Assembly (NCBI RefSeq): GCF_024970185.1
Contig: NZ_CP103965.1
Span: 6,157,001-6,221,000, forward strand
Length of the DNA: 64,000 nt
Direction of reading: 5' to 3'
Source of the DNA: Pseudomonas sp. N3-W
GTDB lineage: Bacteria > Pseudomonadota > Gammaproteobacteria > Pseudomonadales > Pseudomonadaceae
The notes under the pieces were generated by a model. It was given only the letters and a program-made list of their open reading frames with translations. It made no database searches and was not told the DNA's origin. This document shows, one piece after another, positions 1 to 9,527 of this stretch. Position 1 is the stretch's first letter. Each line of letters begins with the position of its first letter. A program made the position numbers and the translations under genes.

Positions 1-978
1 AGCCTGTTGCGCTGCATCAACGGCCTGAACACCGTGAGCCGTGGCAAGTTGTTCGTCGAGCATGAAGGCAAGCAGATCGACATTGCTTCCTGCACCCCGG
101 CGGAACTGAAAATGATGCGCACCCAGCGCATCGCCATGGTGTTCCAGAAGTTCGCCCTGATGCCGTGGCTGACGGTGCGCGAGAACATCAGCTTCGGCCT
201 GGAAATGCAGGGCCGTCCGGAAAAGGAACGGCGCAAGCTGGTGGACGACAAGCTGGAGCTGGTGGGCCTGACCCAGTGGCGCAACAAGAAACCCGACGAG
301 CTCTCGGGCGGCATGCAGCAACGTGTGGGCCTGGCCCGTGCGCTGGCGATGGACGCCGACATTCTGCTGATGGACGAACCGTTCTCGGCACTCGATCCGC
401 TGATCCGCCAGGGCCTGCAAGACGAACTGCTGGAACTGCAAAGCAAGCTCAACAAAACCATCGTGTTCGTGAGCCACGACCTTGATGAAGCGCTGAAACT
501 CGGCAGCCGTATCGCGATCATGAAAGACGGCCGCATCGTTCAGTACAGCGTGCCGGAAGAGATCGTATTGAACCCCGCCGACGACTACGTACGCACCTTC
601 GTTGCCCACACCAACCCGCTGAACGTGCTGTGCGGACGCAGCCTGATGCGCACGCTGGACAACTGCAAACGCATCAACGGTTCGGTGTGCCTGGACCCGG
701 GCGGCGATTCCTGGCTGGACCTGGCCGAAGGCAACACCATCAAGGGCGCACGGCAGAACGGCTCGGCGCTGGACTTGCAGAACTGGGCGCCAGGGCAAGC
801 GGTTGAAGGCCTGGGCCGCCGGCCAACGCTGGTGGACTCCAACATCGGCATGCGCGATGCGTTGCAGATCCGATATCAGACCGGCAACAAACTGGTGCTG
901 CACGACAACAACCATGTGGTGGGGATTCTCGGCGACAGCGAGCTGTACCACGCGCTGCTCGGCAAGAACCTGGGCTAA
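1..978 (+). CDS. choV: Choline/glycine betaine ABC transporter ATP-binding protein, 5' truncated by window edge
   Basis: C-terminal 325 residues of an ABC ATPase of the ProV/ChoV type, which energises uptake of choline or betaine through a ChoX-ChoW-ChoV importer at the inner membrane. The window opens just after where Walker A should lie (SLLRCINGLN normally follows GSGKS). Visible: Q-loop (VFQKF), signature LSGGMQQRVGLARAL, Walker B ILLMDEP, switch histidine VFVSHD, then a C-terminal extension of about 120 residues as in ProV-like subunits. The bet genes next to it favour choline as substrate; that is inference from context. The gene is followed directly by an intrinsic terminator, so it is the last gene of its operon. 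Confidence 0.9.
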   Translation, partial: SLLRCINGLNTVSRGKLFVEHEGKQIDIASCTPAELKMMRTQRIAMVFQKFALMPWLTVRENISFGLEMQGRPEKERRKLVDDKLELVGLTQWRNKKPDELSGGMQQRVGLARALAMDADILLMDEPFSALDPLIRQGLQDELLELQSKLNKTIVFVSHDLDEALKLGSRIAIMKDGRIVQYSVPEEIVLNPADDYVRTFVAHTNPLNVLCGRSLMRTLDNCKRINGSVCLDPGGDSWLDLAEGNTIKGARQNGSALDLQNWAPGQAVEGLGRRPTLVDSNIGMRDALQIRYQTGNKLVLHDNNHVVGILGDSELYHALLGKNLG

Positions 979-990
979 GCCCACAGACAC

Positions 991-1022
991 AAAAACGCCG
1001 CGAGAGGATCGCGGCGTTTTTG
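991..1022 (+). terminator. Intrinsic terminator after choV
   Basis: AAAAACGCCGCGA, short loop, TCGCGGCGTTTTT: a GC-rich stem flanked by A and T runs, 12 bases after the choV stop. The symmetric A/T flanks would let it work on both strands, so it may also serve betT, which converges on it. Confidence 0.9.
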
Positions 1023-1063
1023 TTTACGGGATATCGGGGCAAATGACGTTGTGGCTGATGGCC

Positions 1064-1130
1064 CCTTCGCGAGCAAGCCCGCTCCCACATTGGAACTCGG
1101 TCACCTGTGGGAGCGGGCTTGCTCGCGAAG
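1064..1130. repeat. REPIN (two inverted REP arms)
   Basis: Left arm starts CCTTCGCGAGCAAGCCCGC and reads into TCCCACA; the right arm is its inverted copy TGTGGGAGCGGGCTTGCTCG..., separated by about 17 bases. It lies between two convergent genes and could fold into a long hairpin. Confidence 0.9.
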
Positions 1131-1176
1131 AATGCGGCGCGGTGCTTCAGACCGAAACACCGTGCCCCATCAAGCT

Positions 1177-3174
1177 TTAGCTATACACCCGGCCAAGGAG
1201 CTGCCGATGGCTTTCAAACTGATCGAGCACATCGCGGGTGATCTGATCCTGAGTGAAGCCCATCAAGTCATAGTCCTGGCTGCCATTGTGCAAATACACC
1301 TCGGCGCGATAGTAACGCTGGCGGGCCTCATCGGACTGGGCCGACTCGGTCGGGGTTGCCAGGTAGCCGTCCAGGCTCACTTCGTAAACGAAAGGGTTGC
1401 CCTCTTCCATCTCGATCCGCAGGCCCATGCAACGCTTGGCCTTGCCCAGCAATGTCTGCACATTGAGGCCTTGAGCGCGCATTTGGCTCGCGGCGTCTTC
1501 AAGGGCCGGGCTGACCTGTTTGTCCATGAAGCGCTGGACGATCGACTGGCTCGGTTGCAGGTCCAGTTGGGTCAGGCGTTCGCTGAAACCACGACGACCG
1601 CGTGCCGCCAGCTCGGCTTGTTCCTGCTCGATCTGCATGTCCTGGCGCATGGCCTTGTGCAAACCGAACATGAACAGCACCAGCACCACCGAGAACGGCA
1701 GACCGGCCAGCACCACCATGGTTTGCATGGCTTCGAAGTTACCGGCGAACAGCAGGCCGATGGTCACCAGGGTGATAATCACCGACCAGAAAATCCGCAG
1801 CCAGTGCGGCGCATCTTCGTCGACGTTACCGCCCTTGCAGGACAGGTTGGCCATCATCACCGCGCCGGAATCCGCCGGGGTCAGGAACAGCACGAAGCCG
1901 ACAAAGATCGACACGCCAATAACGATTTTCGACGCTGGGTAATGCTCGAGCAGCTGGTAGATCGCCATGGACGGCTGCTCGAGTGCCGTCTTGCCAAGCT
2001 CCACCGCGCCCTGGTTCATCACCAGGTCCAGTGCCGAGTTACCGAAGATCGACAGCCACGCCAGGGTGAAACCCAGCGGAATCAGCAGCACGCCGGCGAC
2101 CAGTTCACGCACGGTACGGCCACGGGAAATACGCGCGATGAACATGCCCACGAATGGCGCCCAGGAAATCCACCAGGCCCAGTAGAACAGGGTCCACAGG
2201 CCCAGCCAGCGCTCGGACTTGGCGTTGTCGCCTTCGTACACATAGAGGTCGAAGGTCTTCAGCACCACGCCGTTCAGGTAGTCGCCGATGTTCTGCACAA
2301 AACCGTTGAGCAGGTGCAGGGTCGGGCCGAACAACAGCACGAAAATCAGCAGGCCGCTGAACAACACGATGTTCAGGTTGGACAGACGGCGGATGCCGTT
2401 TTCCACGCCGGACACGGCGGCGATGGTCGCCACGGTGCTCATCACGATGATCACGATCAGCAGGTTGGTGTTGCTGTGCTCCATGCCGAACAGGTTTTCC
2501 AGGCCCGAGGACACTTGCAGCGAACCGATCCCCAGGTTCGTCACCAGACCCAGCAGCGTCACGAACATGCCGAAGCCGTCCACCGCGTGACCGGCCGCGC
2601 CTTTGACCCAACGCTCGCCCACCAGTGGATACAGCGCCGAACGCAGGGCCAGCGGCTGGTTATGACGGTAGGCAAAGTACGCCACCGCCAGGCCGACCAG
2701 TGCGTAGATCGCCCAGCCATGCAGGCCCCAGTGCAGGAATGTCAGTTGCACGGCCTGACGGGCGGCCATGTTGCTGGCGGCAACGCCTTCAGGCGGATTG
2801 AAGTAGTGGTCCAGCGGCTCGGAAGCGCCGAAGTACAGCAGCGAGATGCCGATACCCGACGAGAACAGCATCCCTGCCCAGGCGCCGTAGCTGAAGTCCG
2901 GGGTGTCGTCCTTGCTGCCCAGCTTGAGCTTGCCGTAGGACGAGAACGCCAGGCCGACCACGAATACCAGATAGGCGGCGATTACCACCATGTAGTACCA
3001 GCCGAAACTGCGGGACAACCAGGCCTGGGCAATGCCGAGCAGTCTGCCGGCCTCTTGCGGGGCGATGATCAGAATGGCGGTCAACAACAGGATCAACGCG
3101 GTAGAGGTGTAGAACACCCAACCGTTGACCGTCACCTTCTCGGGTGGGGTCTTTATAAGAGAGGCAGAACTCAT
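1177..3174 (-). CDS. betT: BCCT-family choline transporter BetT
   Basis: 665-residue betaine/carnitine/choline transporter, a proton-coupled choline importer of the inner membrane. About twelve hydrophobic segments fill residues 15-500. The BCCT core with aromatic-rich stretches (WTLFYWAWWISWAPFVGMFIAR region) is clear. A cytoplasmic C-terminal tail of about 150 residues follows, as in the long BetT forms; in that subfamily the tail takes part in osmotic regulation (known of the family). The start MSSASLIKTPPEK is preferred; an in-frame ATG twelve codons upstream adds a non-membrane leader without support. Divergent from betI, with the BetI operator between them, so BetI probably controls it. 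Confidence 0.95.
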   Translation of the reverse strand: MSSASLIKTPPEKVTVNGWVFYTSTALILLLTAILIIAPQEAGRLLGIAQAWLSRSFGWYYMVVIAAYLVFVVGLAFSSYGKLKLGSKDDTPDFSYGAWAGMLFSSGIGISLLYFGASEPLDHYFNPPEGVAASNMAARQAVQLTFLHWGLHGWAIYALVGLAVAYFAYRHNQPLALRSALYPLVGERWVKGAAGHAVDGFGMFVTLLGLVTNLGIGSLQVSSGLENLFGMEHSNTNLLIVIIVMSTVATIAAVSGVENGIRRLSNLNIVLFSGLLIFVLLFGPTLHLLNGFVQNIGDYLNGVVLKTFDLYVYEGDNAKSERWLGLWTLFYWAWWISWAPFVGMFIARISRGRTVRELVAGVLLIPLGFTLAWLSIFGNSALDLVMNQGAVELGKTALEQPSMAIYQLLEHYPASKIVIGVSIFVGFVLFLTPADSGAVMMANLSCKGGNVDEDAPHWLRIFWSVIITLVTIGLLFAGNFEAMQTMVVLAGLPFSVVLVLFMFGLHKAMRQDMQIEQEQAELAARGRRGFSERLTQLDLQPSQSIVQRFMDKQVSPALEDAASQMRAQGLNVQTLLGKAKRCMGLRIEMEEGNPFVYEVSLDGYLATPTESAQSDEARQRYYRAEVYLHNGSQDYDLMGFTQDQITRDVLDQFESHRQLLGRVYS

Positions 3175-3599
3175 GGCACAGATGCTCCAGGCAGTGCGAG
3201 AGAAGAACACAAGGCAACGCGTTACCCGACCAATCGGTTAGTTGGCAGCCGACCGGTGGGTGATATAAAGACACCCCGAAAAAAGCCCGAAACCGCAGGA
3301 CTGGCGTTGAGAACCGACGTCGCAAGCCTGGTCTGGACGGTTGGTCCGAAACCTGGCCTCAAGCGTCTTGCCCATTCAACACGTCCATCGTCATCGACTC
3401 ACGCCATGCCCCGCGCGCGTTTCAAGCATTTTCAGGTGTCGTTTTTGCGCCATCTGACAGTTGGAAAAACCTGTAGGCAGCGACGATTTGTCGCAGATCT
3501 TATTCTTTGTTGATTGAACGTTCAATCAAAACAAAATAGACTGGCCCTCAATCCGACAGCCGTATTTGGGCTGCCGGAAGGCCTAAGGAGATGTGCAAG
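3175..3599. promoter_or_regulatory. betT-betI divergent control region
   Basis: 425 bases without a gene between divergent betT and betI. Its clear element is the BetI-type dyad at 3510-3529. The betI ribosome site is TAAGGAG at 3584-3590. The part nearest betT (3211-3500) shows no convincing coding frame. I could not fix -10/-35 boxes with confidence. Confidence 0.7.
3510..3529. promoter_or_regulatory. BetI operator
   Basis: Perfect 20-bp palindrome TTGATTGAACGTTCAATCAA, 70 bases before betI. Its core (TTGAACGTTCAA) is like BetI sites known in other proteobacteria. A TetR-type repressor gene next to it supports autoregulation; choline is the known inducer of the family. Confidence 0.88.
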
Positions 3600-4193
3600 A
3601 TGCCCAAGGTCGGTATGCAACCCATCCGCCGTCAACAGTTGATCGAAGCCACTTTGCAGGCTGTCGATCAGGTCGGAATGGGGGACGCCAGCATTGCGCT
3701 GATCGCCCGTTTGGCCGGTGTCTCGAATGGCATCATCAGTCACTATTTTCAGGACAAGAATGGCCTGATCGCCGCCACGATGCGGTACCTGATGAGCGTC
3801 CTCAGCGAGAACGTCACCGCGCGCCGCCAGGCGCTGGCAGATGACAGCCCACGGGCGCATCTGCAGGTGATTATCGAAGGCAACTTCGACGCCAGCCAGG
3901 TCAATGGCCCGGCAATGAAAACCTGGCTGGCCTTCTGGGCCACCAGCATGCACCAGCCGTCTTTGCACAGGTTGCAGCGGATCAACGATCACCGCCTGTA
4001 TTCCAACCTGTGCTGCCAGTTCCGCCGCGTGTTGCCGCTTGATCAAGCGCGCAACGCCGCCCGAGGCCTGGCAGCGTTGATTGACGGCTTGTGGTTGCGC
4101 GGCGCGCTGTCGGGAGACGCTTTCGACACCGAGCAGGCGCAACAGATCGCTTACGAATACATGGATTTCCAATTGGCCAAGCAGGTGAGTTAG
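3600..4193 (+). CDS. betI: TetR-family choline-responsive repressor BetI
   Basis: 197 residues, the usual BetI length. The N-terminal TetR helix-turn-helix runs over about residues 10-55 ([24 protein letters not shown]); the remainder is the helical ligand domain that in BetI senses choline or betaine aldehyde. Start chosen at ATG 3600 ([13 protein letters not shown]), nine bases after TAAGGAG; the ATG at 3591 touches the Shine-Dalgarno and is too close. First gene of betI-betB-betA; the gap to betB is 112 bases. Confidence 0.96.
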   Translation: MPKVGMQPIRRQQLIEATLQAVDQVGMGDASIALIARLAGVSNGIISHYFQDKNGLIAATMRYLMSVLSENVTARRQALADDSPRAHLQVIIEGNFDASQVNGPAMKTWLAFWATSMHQPSLHRLQRINDHRLYSNLCCQFRRVLPLDQARNAARGLAALIDGLWLRGALSGDAFDTEQAQQIAYEYMDFQLAKQVS

Positions 4194-4305
4194 AGCACAC
4201 ATAAATCGCTCAACCCCTGAACTGCTACTGATCGGTGTTGCCACAACCATATGGCATCACTCCAGTGGTCACCGCCAACCAACTTAATGCTCTTGCGAGG
4301 ACTAT

Positions 4306-5778
4306 ATGGCCCGTTTCGAACTGCAAAAACTCTACATCGATGGCGGCTACAGTGACGCCAGCAGCGACGCCACCTTCGAAGCCATCAACCCGGCTAACGG
4401 TGAAGTCCTCGCAAACGTCCAGCGCGCGACGAAAGAAGACGTCGAACGTGCCGTGGTCAGCGCCGAGAAAGGCCAGAAAATCTGGGCTGCAATGACCGCC
4501 ATGGAGCGTTCGCGCATCCTGCGCCGTGCCGTCGACATCCTGCGTGAGCGCAACGATGAACTGGCCGCGCTGGAAACCCTGGACACCGGCAAGTCGTACT
4601 CCGAAACCAAATACGTCGACATCGTCACTGGCGCTGACGTGCTGGAGTACTACGCAGGTCTGGTCCCGGCCATCGAAGGCGAGCAGATCCCGCTGCGCAC
4701 CACCTCGTTCGTCTACACCCGTCGCGAGCCGCTGGGCGTCGTGGCCGGTATCGGCGCGTGGAACTACCCGATCCAGATCGCCCTGTGGAAATCCGCACCG
4801 GCCCTGGCCGCCGGTAACGCGATGATCTTCAAGCCAAGCGAAGTCACCTCCCTGACCACCCTGAAACTGGCCGAGATCTACACCGAAGCCGGCGTTCCGG
4901 CTGGCGTGTTCAACGTCCTGACCGGCAGCGGCCGTGAAGTCGGCACCTGGCTGACCGAACACCCACGCATCGAGAAAATCTCCTTCACCGGCGGCACCGA
5001 CACCGGCAAGAAAGTCATGGCCAGCGCTTCGAGCTCTTCGCTCAAGGAAGTGACCATGGAACTGGGCGGCAAATCCCCGCTGATCATCTTCGACGACGCC
5101 GACCTCGATCGCGCCGCCGACACCGCGATGATGGCCAACTTCTACAGCTCCGGTCAGGTCTGCACCAACGGCACTCGCGTGTTCGTACCGAGCCACCTCA
5201 AAGCTGCTTTCGAAGCCAAGATCGCTGAGCGCGTTGCGCGCATCCGCATCGGCAACCCGCAAGACGAGAACACCAACTTCGGCCCGCTGGTCAGCTTCGC
5301 CCACATGGAAAGCGTGCTGGGTTATATCGCCAAAGGTAAGGAAGAAGGTGCCCGCGTCCTGTGCGGCGGCGAGCGTCTGACCGAAGGCGACCTGGCCAAG
5401 GGCGCCTTCGTGGCCCCGACCGTGTTCACCGACTGCACCGACGAAATGACCATCGTGCGCGAAGAAATCTTCGGCCCGGTCATGGCCATCCTGACGTACG
5501 AAACCGAAGAAGAAGTGATCCGTCGTGCCAACGACACCGACTTCGGCCTGGCCGCCGGTATCGTCACCAAAGACCTGAACCGCGCCCACCGCGTGATTCA
5601 TCAACTGGAAGCCGGTATCTGCTGGATCAACGCCTGGGGCGAGTCCGACGCGAAAATGCCGGTTGGCGGCTACAAGCAGTCGGGTGTTGGCCGTGAGAAC
5701 GGCATCAGCTCGCTGAACAACTTCACACGTATCAAATCGGTACAGGTCGAACTGGGCGATTACGCCTCGGTTTTCTGA
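4306..5778 (+). CDS. betB: Betaine aldehyde dehydrogenase
   Basis: 490 residues, NAD(P)+-dependent oxidation of betaine aldehyde to glycine betaine, cytoplasmic, second step of choline oxidation. Catalytic Cys286 lies in [13 protein letters not shown] and general base Glu252 in [10 protein letters not shown], matching the positions known for the Pseudomonas enzyme. The cofactor motif [11 protein letters not shown] is at about 227-237. ATG preceded by GCGAGGA. Sits between betI and betA, though a 131-bp repeat separates it from betA. Confidence 0.97.
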   Translation: MARFELQKLYIDGGYSDASSDATFEAINPANGEVLANVQRATKEDVERAVVSAEKGQKIWAAMTAMERSRILRRAVDILRERNDELAALETLDTGKSYSETKYVDIVTGADVLEYYAGLVPAIEGEQIPLRTTSFVYTRREPLGVVAGIGAWNYPIQIALWKSAPALAAGNAMIFKPSEVTSLTTLKLAEIYTEAGVPAGVFNVLTGSGREVGTWLTEHPRIEKISFTGGTDTGKKVMASASSSSLKEVTMELGGKSPLIIFDDADLDRAADTAMMANFYSSGQVCTNGTRVFVPSHLKAAFEAKIAERVARIRIGNPQDENTNFGPLVSFAHMESVLGYIAKGKEEGARVLCGGERLTEGDLAKGAFVAPTVFTDCTDEMTIVREEIFGPVMAILTYETEEEVIRRANDTDFGLAAGIVTKDLNRAHRVIHQLEAGICWINAWGESDAKMPVGGYKQSGVGRENGISSLNNFTRIKSVQVELGDYASVF

Positions 5779-5807
5779 TCTGACGCGGTGCTGGAGTTGC
5801 GGCCCTT

Positions 5808-5938
5808 GTGGCGAGGGAGCTTGCTCCCGCTGGGCTGCCAGGCGGCCCCAACTCCAGGCACCGCATTTGTTCAGACAGAACACGGTCGCTGATTTTGCGA
5901 CTGCTGCGCAGCCGAGCGGGAGCAAGCTCCCTCGCCAC
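5808..5938. repeat. REPIN, GTGGCGAGGGAGC class, between betB and betA
   Basis: Arms GTGGCGAGGGAGCTTGCTCC and its inverted copy GGAGCAAGCTCCCTCGCCAC flank about 90 bases, with inner GCTGGGCTGC/GCAGCCGAGC matches. Each arm is itself a small hairpin. It is inside the presumed betIBA transcript, so it could stabilise or attenuate the message (inference). Confidence 0.9.
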
Positions 5939-5994
5939 ACGTAAGTGGCAGCTCGGCCACCGCGACCTGACCCACATCAAAGAGGGTGCATTCA

Positions 5995-7698
5995 ATGTCC
6001 CAAGAATACGATTACATCATCATCGGTGCCGGCTCGGCCGGTAACACTCTGGCGACCCGTCTGACTGAAGACGAAGGCGTCACCGTCCTGCTGCTCGAAG
6101 CCGGCGGTCCGGACTACCGTCTCGATTTCCGCACGCAAATGCCGGCGGCCTTGGCGTTCCCGCTGCAAGGCCGTCGCTACAACTGGGCCTACGAAACCGA
6201 TCCAGAGCCACACATGGACGGTCGCCGGATGGAATGCGGTCGCGGCAAGGGCCTGGGTGGTTCTTCGCTGATCAACGGCATGTGCTACATCCGTGGCAAC
6301 GCGATGGACTACGACAACTGGTCGAAGCTGCCAGGGCTTGAAGACTGGGACTACCTCAACTGCCTGCCGTATTTCCGTAAAGCCGAAACCCGCGATATCG
6401 GCCCCAACGACTACCACGGTGGCGACGGTCCGGTCAGCGTGACCACGCCCAAAGCCGGCAACAACCCGCTGTTCCACGCGATGGTTGAAGCAGGCGTGCA
6501 AGCCGGTTACCCGCGCACCGAAGACCTGAACGGCTACCAGCAAGAAGGCTTCGGCCCGATGGACCGTACCGTGACGCCGAACGGCCGTCGTGCCAGCACC
6601 GCTCGCGGTTACCTGGACACCGCCAAAAAGCGTTCGACCCTGACCATCGTCACCCACGCCCTGACCGACAAGATCCTGTTCGAAGGCAAGCGTGCGACCG
6701 GCGTGCGTTACCTGATCGGCGCCGCTGAAGAGCGCGTTGAAGCCACGGCGCGCAAAGAAGTGCTGCTGTGCTCCGGTGCGATCGGTTCGCCACAGATTCT
6801 GCAACGCTCCGGCGTCGGCCCGGCCGAACTGCTGAACAAGCTCGACATTCCAGTGGTCCACGACCTGCCGGGCGTTGGCGAAAACTTGCAGGACCACCTT
6901 GAGCTGTACCTGCAATACGCTTGCACCCAACCGGTCTCGCTGTACCCATCGCTGCTCTGGTACAACCAGCCGGCCATCGGTGCCGAGTGGCTGTTCAACG
7001 GCACCGGCATCGGCGCCAGCAACCAGTTCGAAGCCGGCGGTTTCATCCGTACCCGCGAAGAATTCGATTGGCCGAACATCCAGTACCACTTCCTGCCGGT
7101 CGCGATTAACTACAACGGCAGCAATGGCGTCAAAGAACACGGTTTCCAGGCGCACATGGGTTCCATGCGTTCGCCGAGCCGTGGTCGCGTCCAGGCCAAG
7201 TCGAAGGATCCACGGGAATACCCGAGCATCCTGTTCAACTACATGGCCACCGAGCAGGACTGGCAGGAATTCCGCGACGGCATCCGCCTGACCCGTGAAA
7301 TCATGCAGCAGCCGGCACTGGACGCTTTCCGTGGTCGCGAAATCAGCCCGGGCATCGACGTGCAAACCGATGAGCAGTTGGACAAGTTCATCCGCGAACA
7401 CGCCGAAACCGCGTTCCACCCGTCCTGCTCGTGCAAGATGGGCACCGACGACATGGCGGTGGTTGACGCCGAAGGTCGCGTGCATGGCATGCAGGCGTTG
7501 CGCGTGGTCGATGCTTCGATCATGCCGATCATCACCACCGGCAACCTGAACGCGCCAACGATCATGATCGCCGAGAAAATCGCCGACAAGATCCGTGGCC
7601 GCCAGTCGCTGCCGCGCAGCACCGCCGACTACTACGTGGCCGGTGATGCACCGGTGCGTGGCAAGCCGTTGCGCGATGTGAGCCTGACCGCGCAGTAA
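5995..7698 (+). CDS. betA: Choline dehydrogenase (GMC oxidoreductase)
   Basis: 567 residues; FAD-dependent, membrane-associated oxidation of choline to betaine aldehyde. The N-terminal dinucleotide fold is [17 protein letters not shown] (GxGxxG at 11-16); GMC signature 1 is in [20 protein letters not shown]; signature 2 is [16 protein letters not shown]; the active-site region is HPSCSCKMG followed by [18 protein letters not shown] 5995 is used because AGAGGG precedes it at the right distance; the GTG at 5986 would only add three residues. Last gene of the bet cluster. Confidence 0.97.
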   Translation: MSQEYDYIIIGAGSAGNTLATRLTEDEGVTVLLLEAGGPDYRLDFRTQMPAALAFPLQGRRYNWAYETDPEPHMDGRRMECGRGKGLGGSSLINGMCYIRGNAMDYDNWSKLPGLEDWDYLNCLPYFRKAETRDIGPNDYHGGDGPVSVTTPKAGNNPLFHAMVEAGVQAGYPRTEDLNGYQQEGFGPMDRTVTPNGRRASTARGYLDTAKKRSTLTIVTHALTDKILFEGKRATGVRYLIGAAEERVEATARKEVLLCSGAIGSPQILQRSGVGPAELLNKLDIPVVHDLPGVGENLQDHLELYLQYACTQPVSLYPSLLWYNQPAIGAEWLFNGTGIGASNQFEAGGFIRTREEFDWPNIQYHFLPVAINYNGSNGVKEHGFQAHMGSMRSPSRGRVQAKSKDPREYPSILFNYMATEQDWQEFRDGIRLTREIMQQPALDAFRGREISPGIDVQTDEQLDKFIREHAETAFHPSCSCKMGTDDMAVVDAEGRVHGMQALRVVDASIMPIITTGNLNAPTIMIAEKIADKIRGRQSLPRSTADYYVAGDAPVRGKPLRDVSLTAQ

Positions 7699-7718
7699 GC
7701 CGTTACACCGAGGCGCGG

Positions 7719-7815
7719 CCTTCGCGAGCAGGCTCGCTCCCACAGCAGATCTCCATCGAACACAAAATTTGTGAACGACATAGATCAAATGTGGGAGCGA
7801 GCTTGCTCGCGAAGG
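7719..7815. repeat. REPIN after betA (first of two)
   Basis: CCTTCGCGAGCAGGCTCGCTCCCACA ... TGTGGGAGCGAGCTTGCTCGCGAAGG-type arms with a spacer of about 50 bases. Together with the next entry it fills much of the 386-base gap 7699-8084; the rest (7927-8084) holds only the AAGGAGG ribosome site of the next gene (8071-8077) as a recognisable element. Confidence 0.88.
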
Positions 7816-7835
7816 GGCCCTACGCGTCACGGCCA

Positions 7836-7926
7836 ATCGCGAGCAAGCCCGCTCCCACAGGTTTCGGACTGGATTGCAAATTTGCGCTCAACCCCAGACC
7901 AATGTGGGGGCGAGCTTGCTCGCGAT
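7836..7926. repeat. REPIN after betA (second of two)
   Basis: Arms ATCGCGAGCAAGCCCGCTC(CCACA) and (AATGT)GGGGGCGAGCTTGCTCGCGAT. The tandem placement with the preceding REPIN suggests stepwise insertions at the end of the bet cluster. Confidence 0.85.
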
Positions 7927-8084
7927 GAGGCCCGACTAATCAGCACATCTCTCCAACTAAACCTTTTCCCGCACCGCACCACGCTTGATCCTACCCCCCA
8001 CGCAGGCCTAATCTAGCGCCACGCAACCGTTTCACCCCCCGCCGAATCGATACGCCGCTACTCCAATACCAAGGAGGTTCTCGA

Positions 8085-9527
8085 ATGTTCGATTTCCACC
8101 CCCAGCTCAAGCAGCGTTTTGCTGCGTTGCGCACGGGCGCTGAATTCTTTTCCTTGCGCTATGTTCGTGAGTCCGGCCAATACCTGTCAGTGCGCAAGAA
8201 CGTCGCCGAACCGCCGAGTTTCAGCCGTGACGAAGGGGCGATGCTGACCGTGCGGGTCAACGGCGTCGAAGCCTATGCCGCGACCAACGACCTGTCGCAA
8301 CAGGGCCTGCAAGCCGCGCTCGACCGGGCCGAACAACAAGCTCGCCGACTCCAGCCGCATGCCCTCCTGGACCTGAGCAAGCAAGCCGTCTCCAGCGACC
8401 GCGCCGACTATCTCTCGCCTCACCTCGACCAGCCCTTCCCATCCCTGAGCGACTGCTATCAGTTGCTCGGCGCCGAATCCGCTGCGGTGCCCAAGGACGA
8501 GCGACTGGTGAACTGGGAAGTGAGCATCGGCATCACCAACGTCGAGCAGATCTACCTCAACAGTGCTGGCGCCGAATTGCGTCAGGCCCAGCGTTTCGTC
8601 TACCCGACTCTCGAAGTCACCGCCTACGACGGCAGCGACAGCCAGACCCGCACCCTGGGCCGGGAAAACTTCGGCCAGCAGGGCGGCTTCGATGTCATCA
8701 GCCGTTGCGGCCTGATCGGCGCCGGGCCGAAAGTGGCCGACGACGCCCTGCAATTGCTGTTGGCACCGAACGCCCCGCACGGCCCTCGCGACCTGCTGCT
8801 GATGCCGGACCAGATGATGCTGCAAATCCACGAGTCCATCGGTCACCCGCTGGAGCTGGACCGCATTCTGGGCGACGAGCGCAATTACGCTGGCACCAGC
8901 TTCGTCAAGGCCAGCGACTTCGGCCGCCTGCAATACGGCTCGAAACTGCTGAACGTGAGCTTCGACCCAGACATCCCGGAAGAACTCGCCAGCTACAGTC
9001 ATGACGACGACGGCACAGCGGCGAGCAAGCAATTGCTGATCAAGGAGGGCTTGCTCCTGCGCCCATTGGGCGGTGCGCTGTCGCAATTCCGGGCCGGTAT
9101 GGATGGAGTCGCCAACAGCCGCGCCTGTGGCTGGAATCGCCCGCCCATCGACCGCATGGCCAACCTCAACATCGAGCCCGGCGATCAATCGCTGGAGCAG
9201 CTGATTGGCGGTATCGAACACGGCATCCTGATGCGTACCAACCGTTCGTGGTCCATCGATGATGCGCGCAACAAGTTCCAGTTCGGCTGCGAGTGGGGTC
9301 AGCTGATCGAAAACGGCGAACTCAAGGGCGTGGTGAAAAACCCCAACTACCGGGCGATTTCCGCGCACTTCTGGAAGAGCCTCAGCGCGGTCGGCGACGC
9401 CAGTACCTTCCAGATTCTGGGCACGCCGAACTGCGGCAAGGGCGAGCCGAACCAGGTGATCCGCGTCGGCCACGCCTCGCCGGCGTGCGTGTTCAGCAAT
9501 GTTGATGTGTTTGGAGGAGACGCTTGA
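8085..9527 (+). CDS. TldD-like metallopeptidase, non-canonical paralogue
   Basis: 480 residues, TldD/PmbA (U62) family. The zinc motif HESIGH lies at residues 249-254 followed by PLELDRILGDE, as in active TldD subunits; the C-terminal half has the family's conserved GxxxMRTNRSWSIDDARNKFQFGCEWGQLI and NPNYR stretches. Known TldD/TldE pairs form a heterodimeric protease that trims unfolded or leader peptides (microcin B17, CcdA). ATG follows AAGGAGG. The stop overlaps the start of the PmbA-like gene (TGATG), so the two are translated together. Pseudomonads also carry a canonical tldD-pmbA elsewhere; this is a second lineage, so its substrate is unknown. Confidence 0.85.
   Translation: MFDFHPQLKQRFAALRTGAEFFSLRYVRESGQYLSVRKNVAEPPSFSRDEGAMLTVRVNGVEAYAATNDLSQQGLQAALDRAEQQARRLQPHALLDLSKQAVSSDRADYLSPHLDQPFPSLSDCYQLLGAESAAVPKDERLVNWEVSIGITNVEQIYLNSAGAELRQAQRFVYPTLEVTAYDGSDSQTRTLGRENFGQQGGFDVISRCGLIGAGPKVADDALQLLLAPNAPHGPRDLLLMPDQMMLQIHESIGHPLELDRILGDERNYAGTSFVKASDFGRLQYGSKLLNVSFDPDIPEELASYSHDDDGTAASKQLLIKEGLLLRPLGGALSQFRAGMDGVANSRACGWNRPPIDRMANLNIEPGDQSLEQLIGGIEHGILMRTNRSWSIDDARNKFQFGCEWGQLIENGELKGVVKNPNYRAISAHFWKSLSAVGDASTFQILGTPNCGKGEPNQVIRVGHASPACVFSNVDVFGGDA

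Noticed and set aside
1..978. choV considered as a defective ATPase lacking Walker A
   Set aside because: The missing part is upstream of the window edge; the first residues follow directly where Walker A would end.
1051..3513. 820-codon open frame on the plus strand opposite betT
   Set aside because: It is the shadow of a GC-rich gene: rich in His, Gln, Arg and Val, without family motifs, while the other strand has a complete BetT.
9524..9526. TTG as the start of the PmbA-like gene
   Set aside because: The ATG at 9527 follows at once and has GGAGGAGAC at a better distance.
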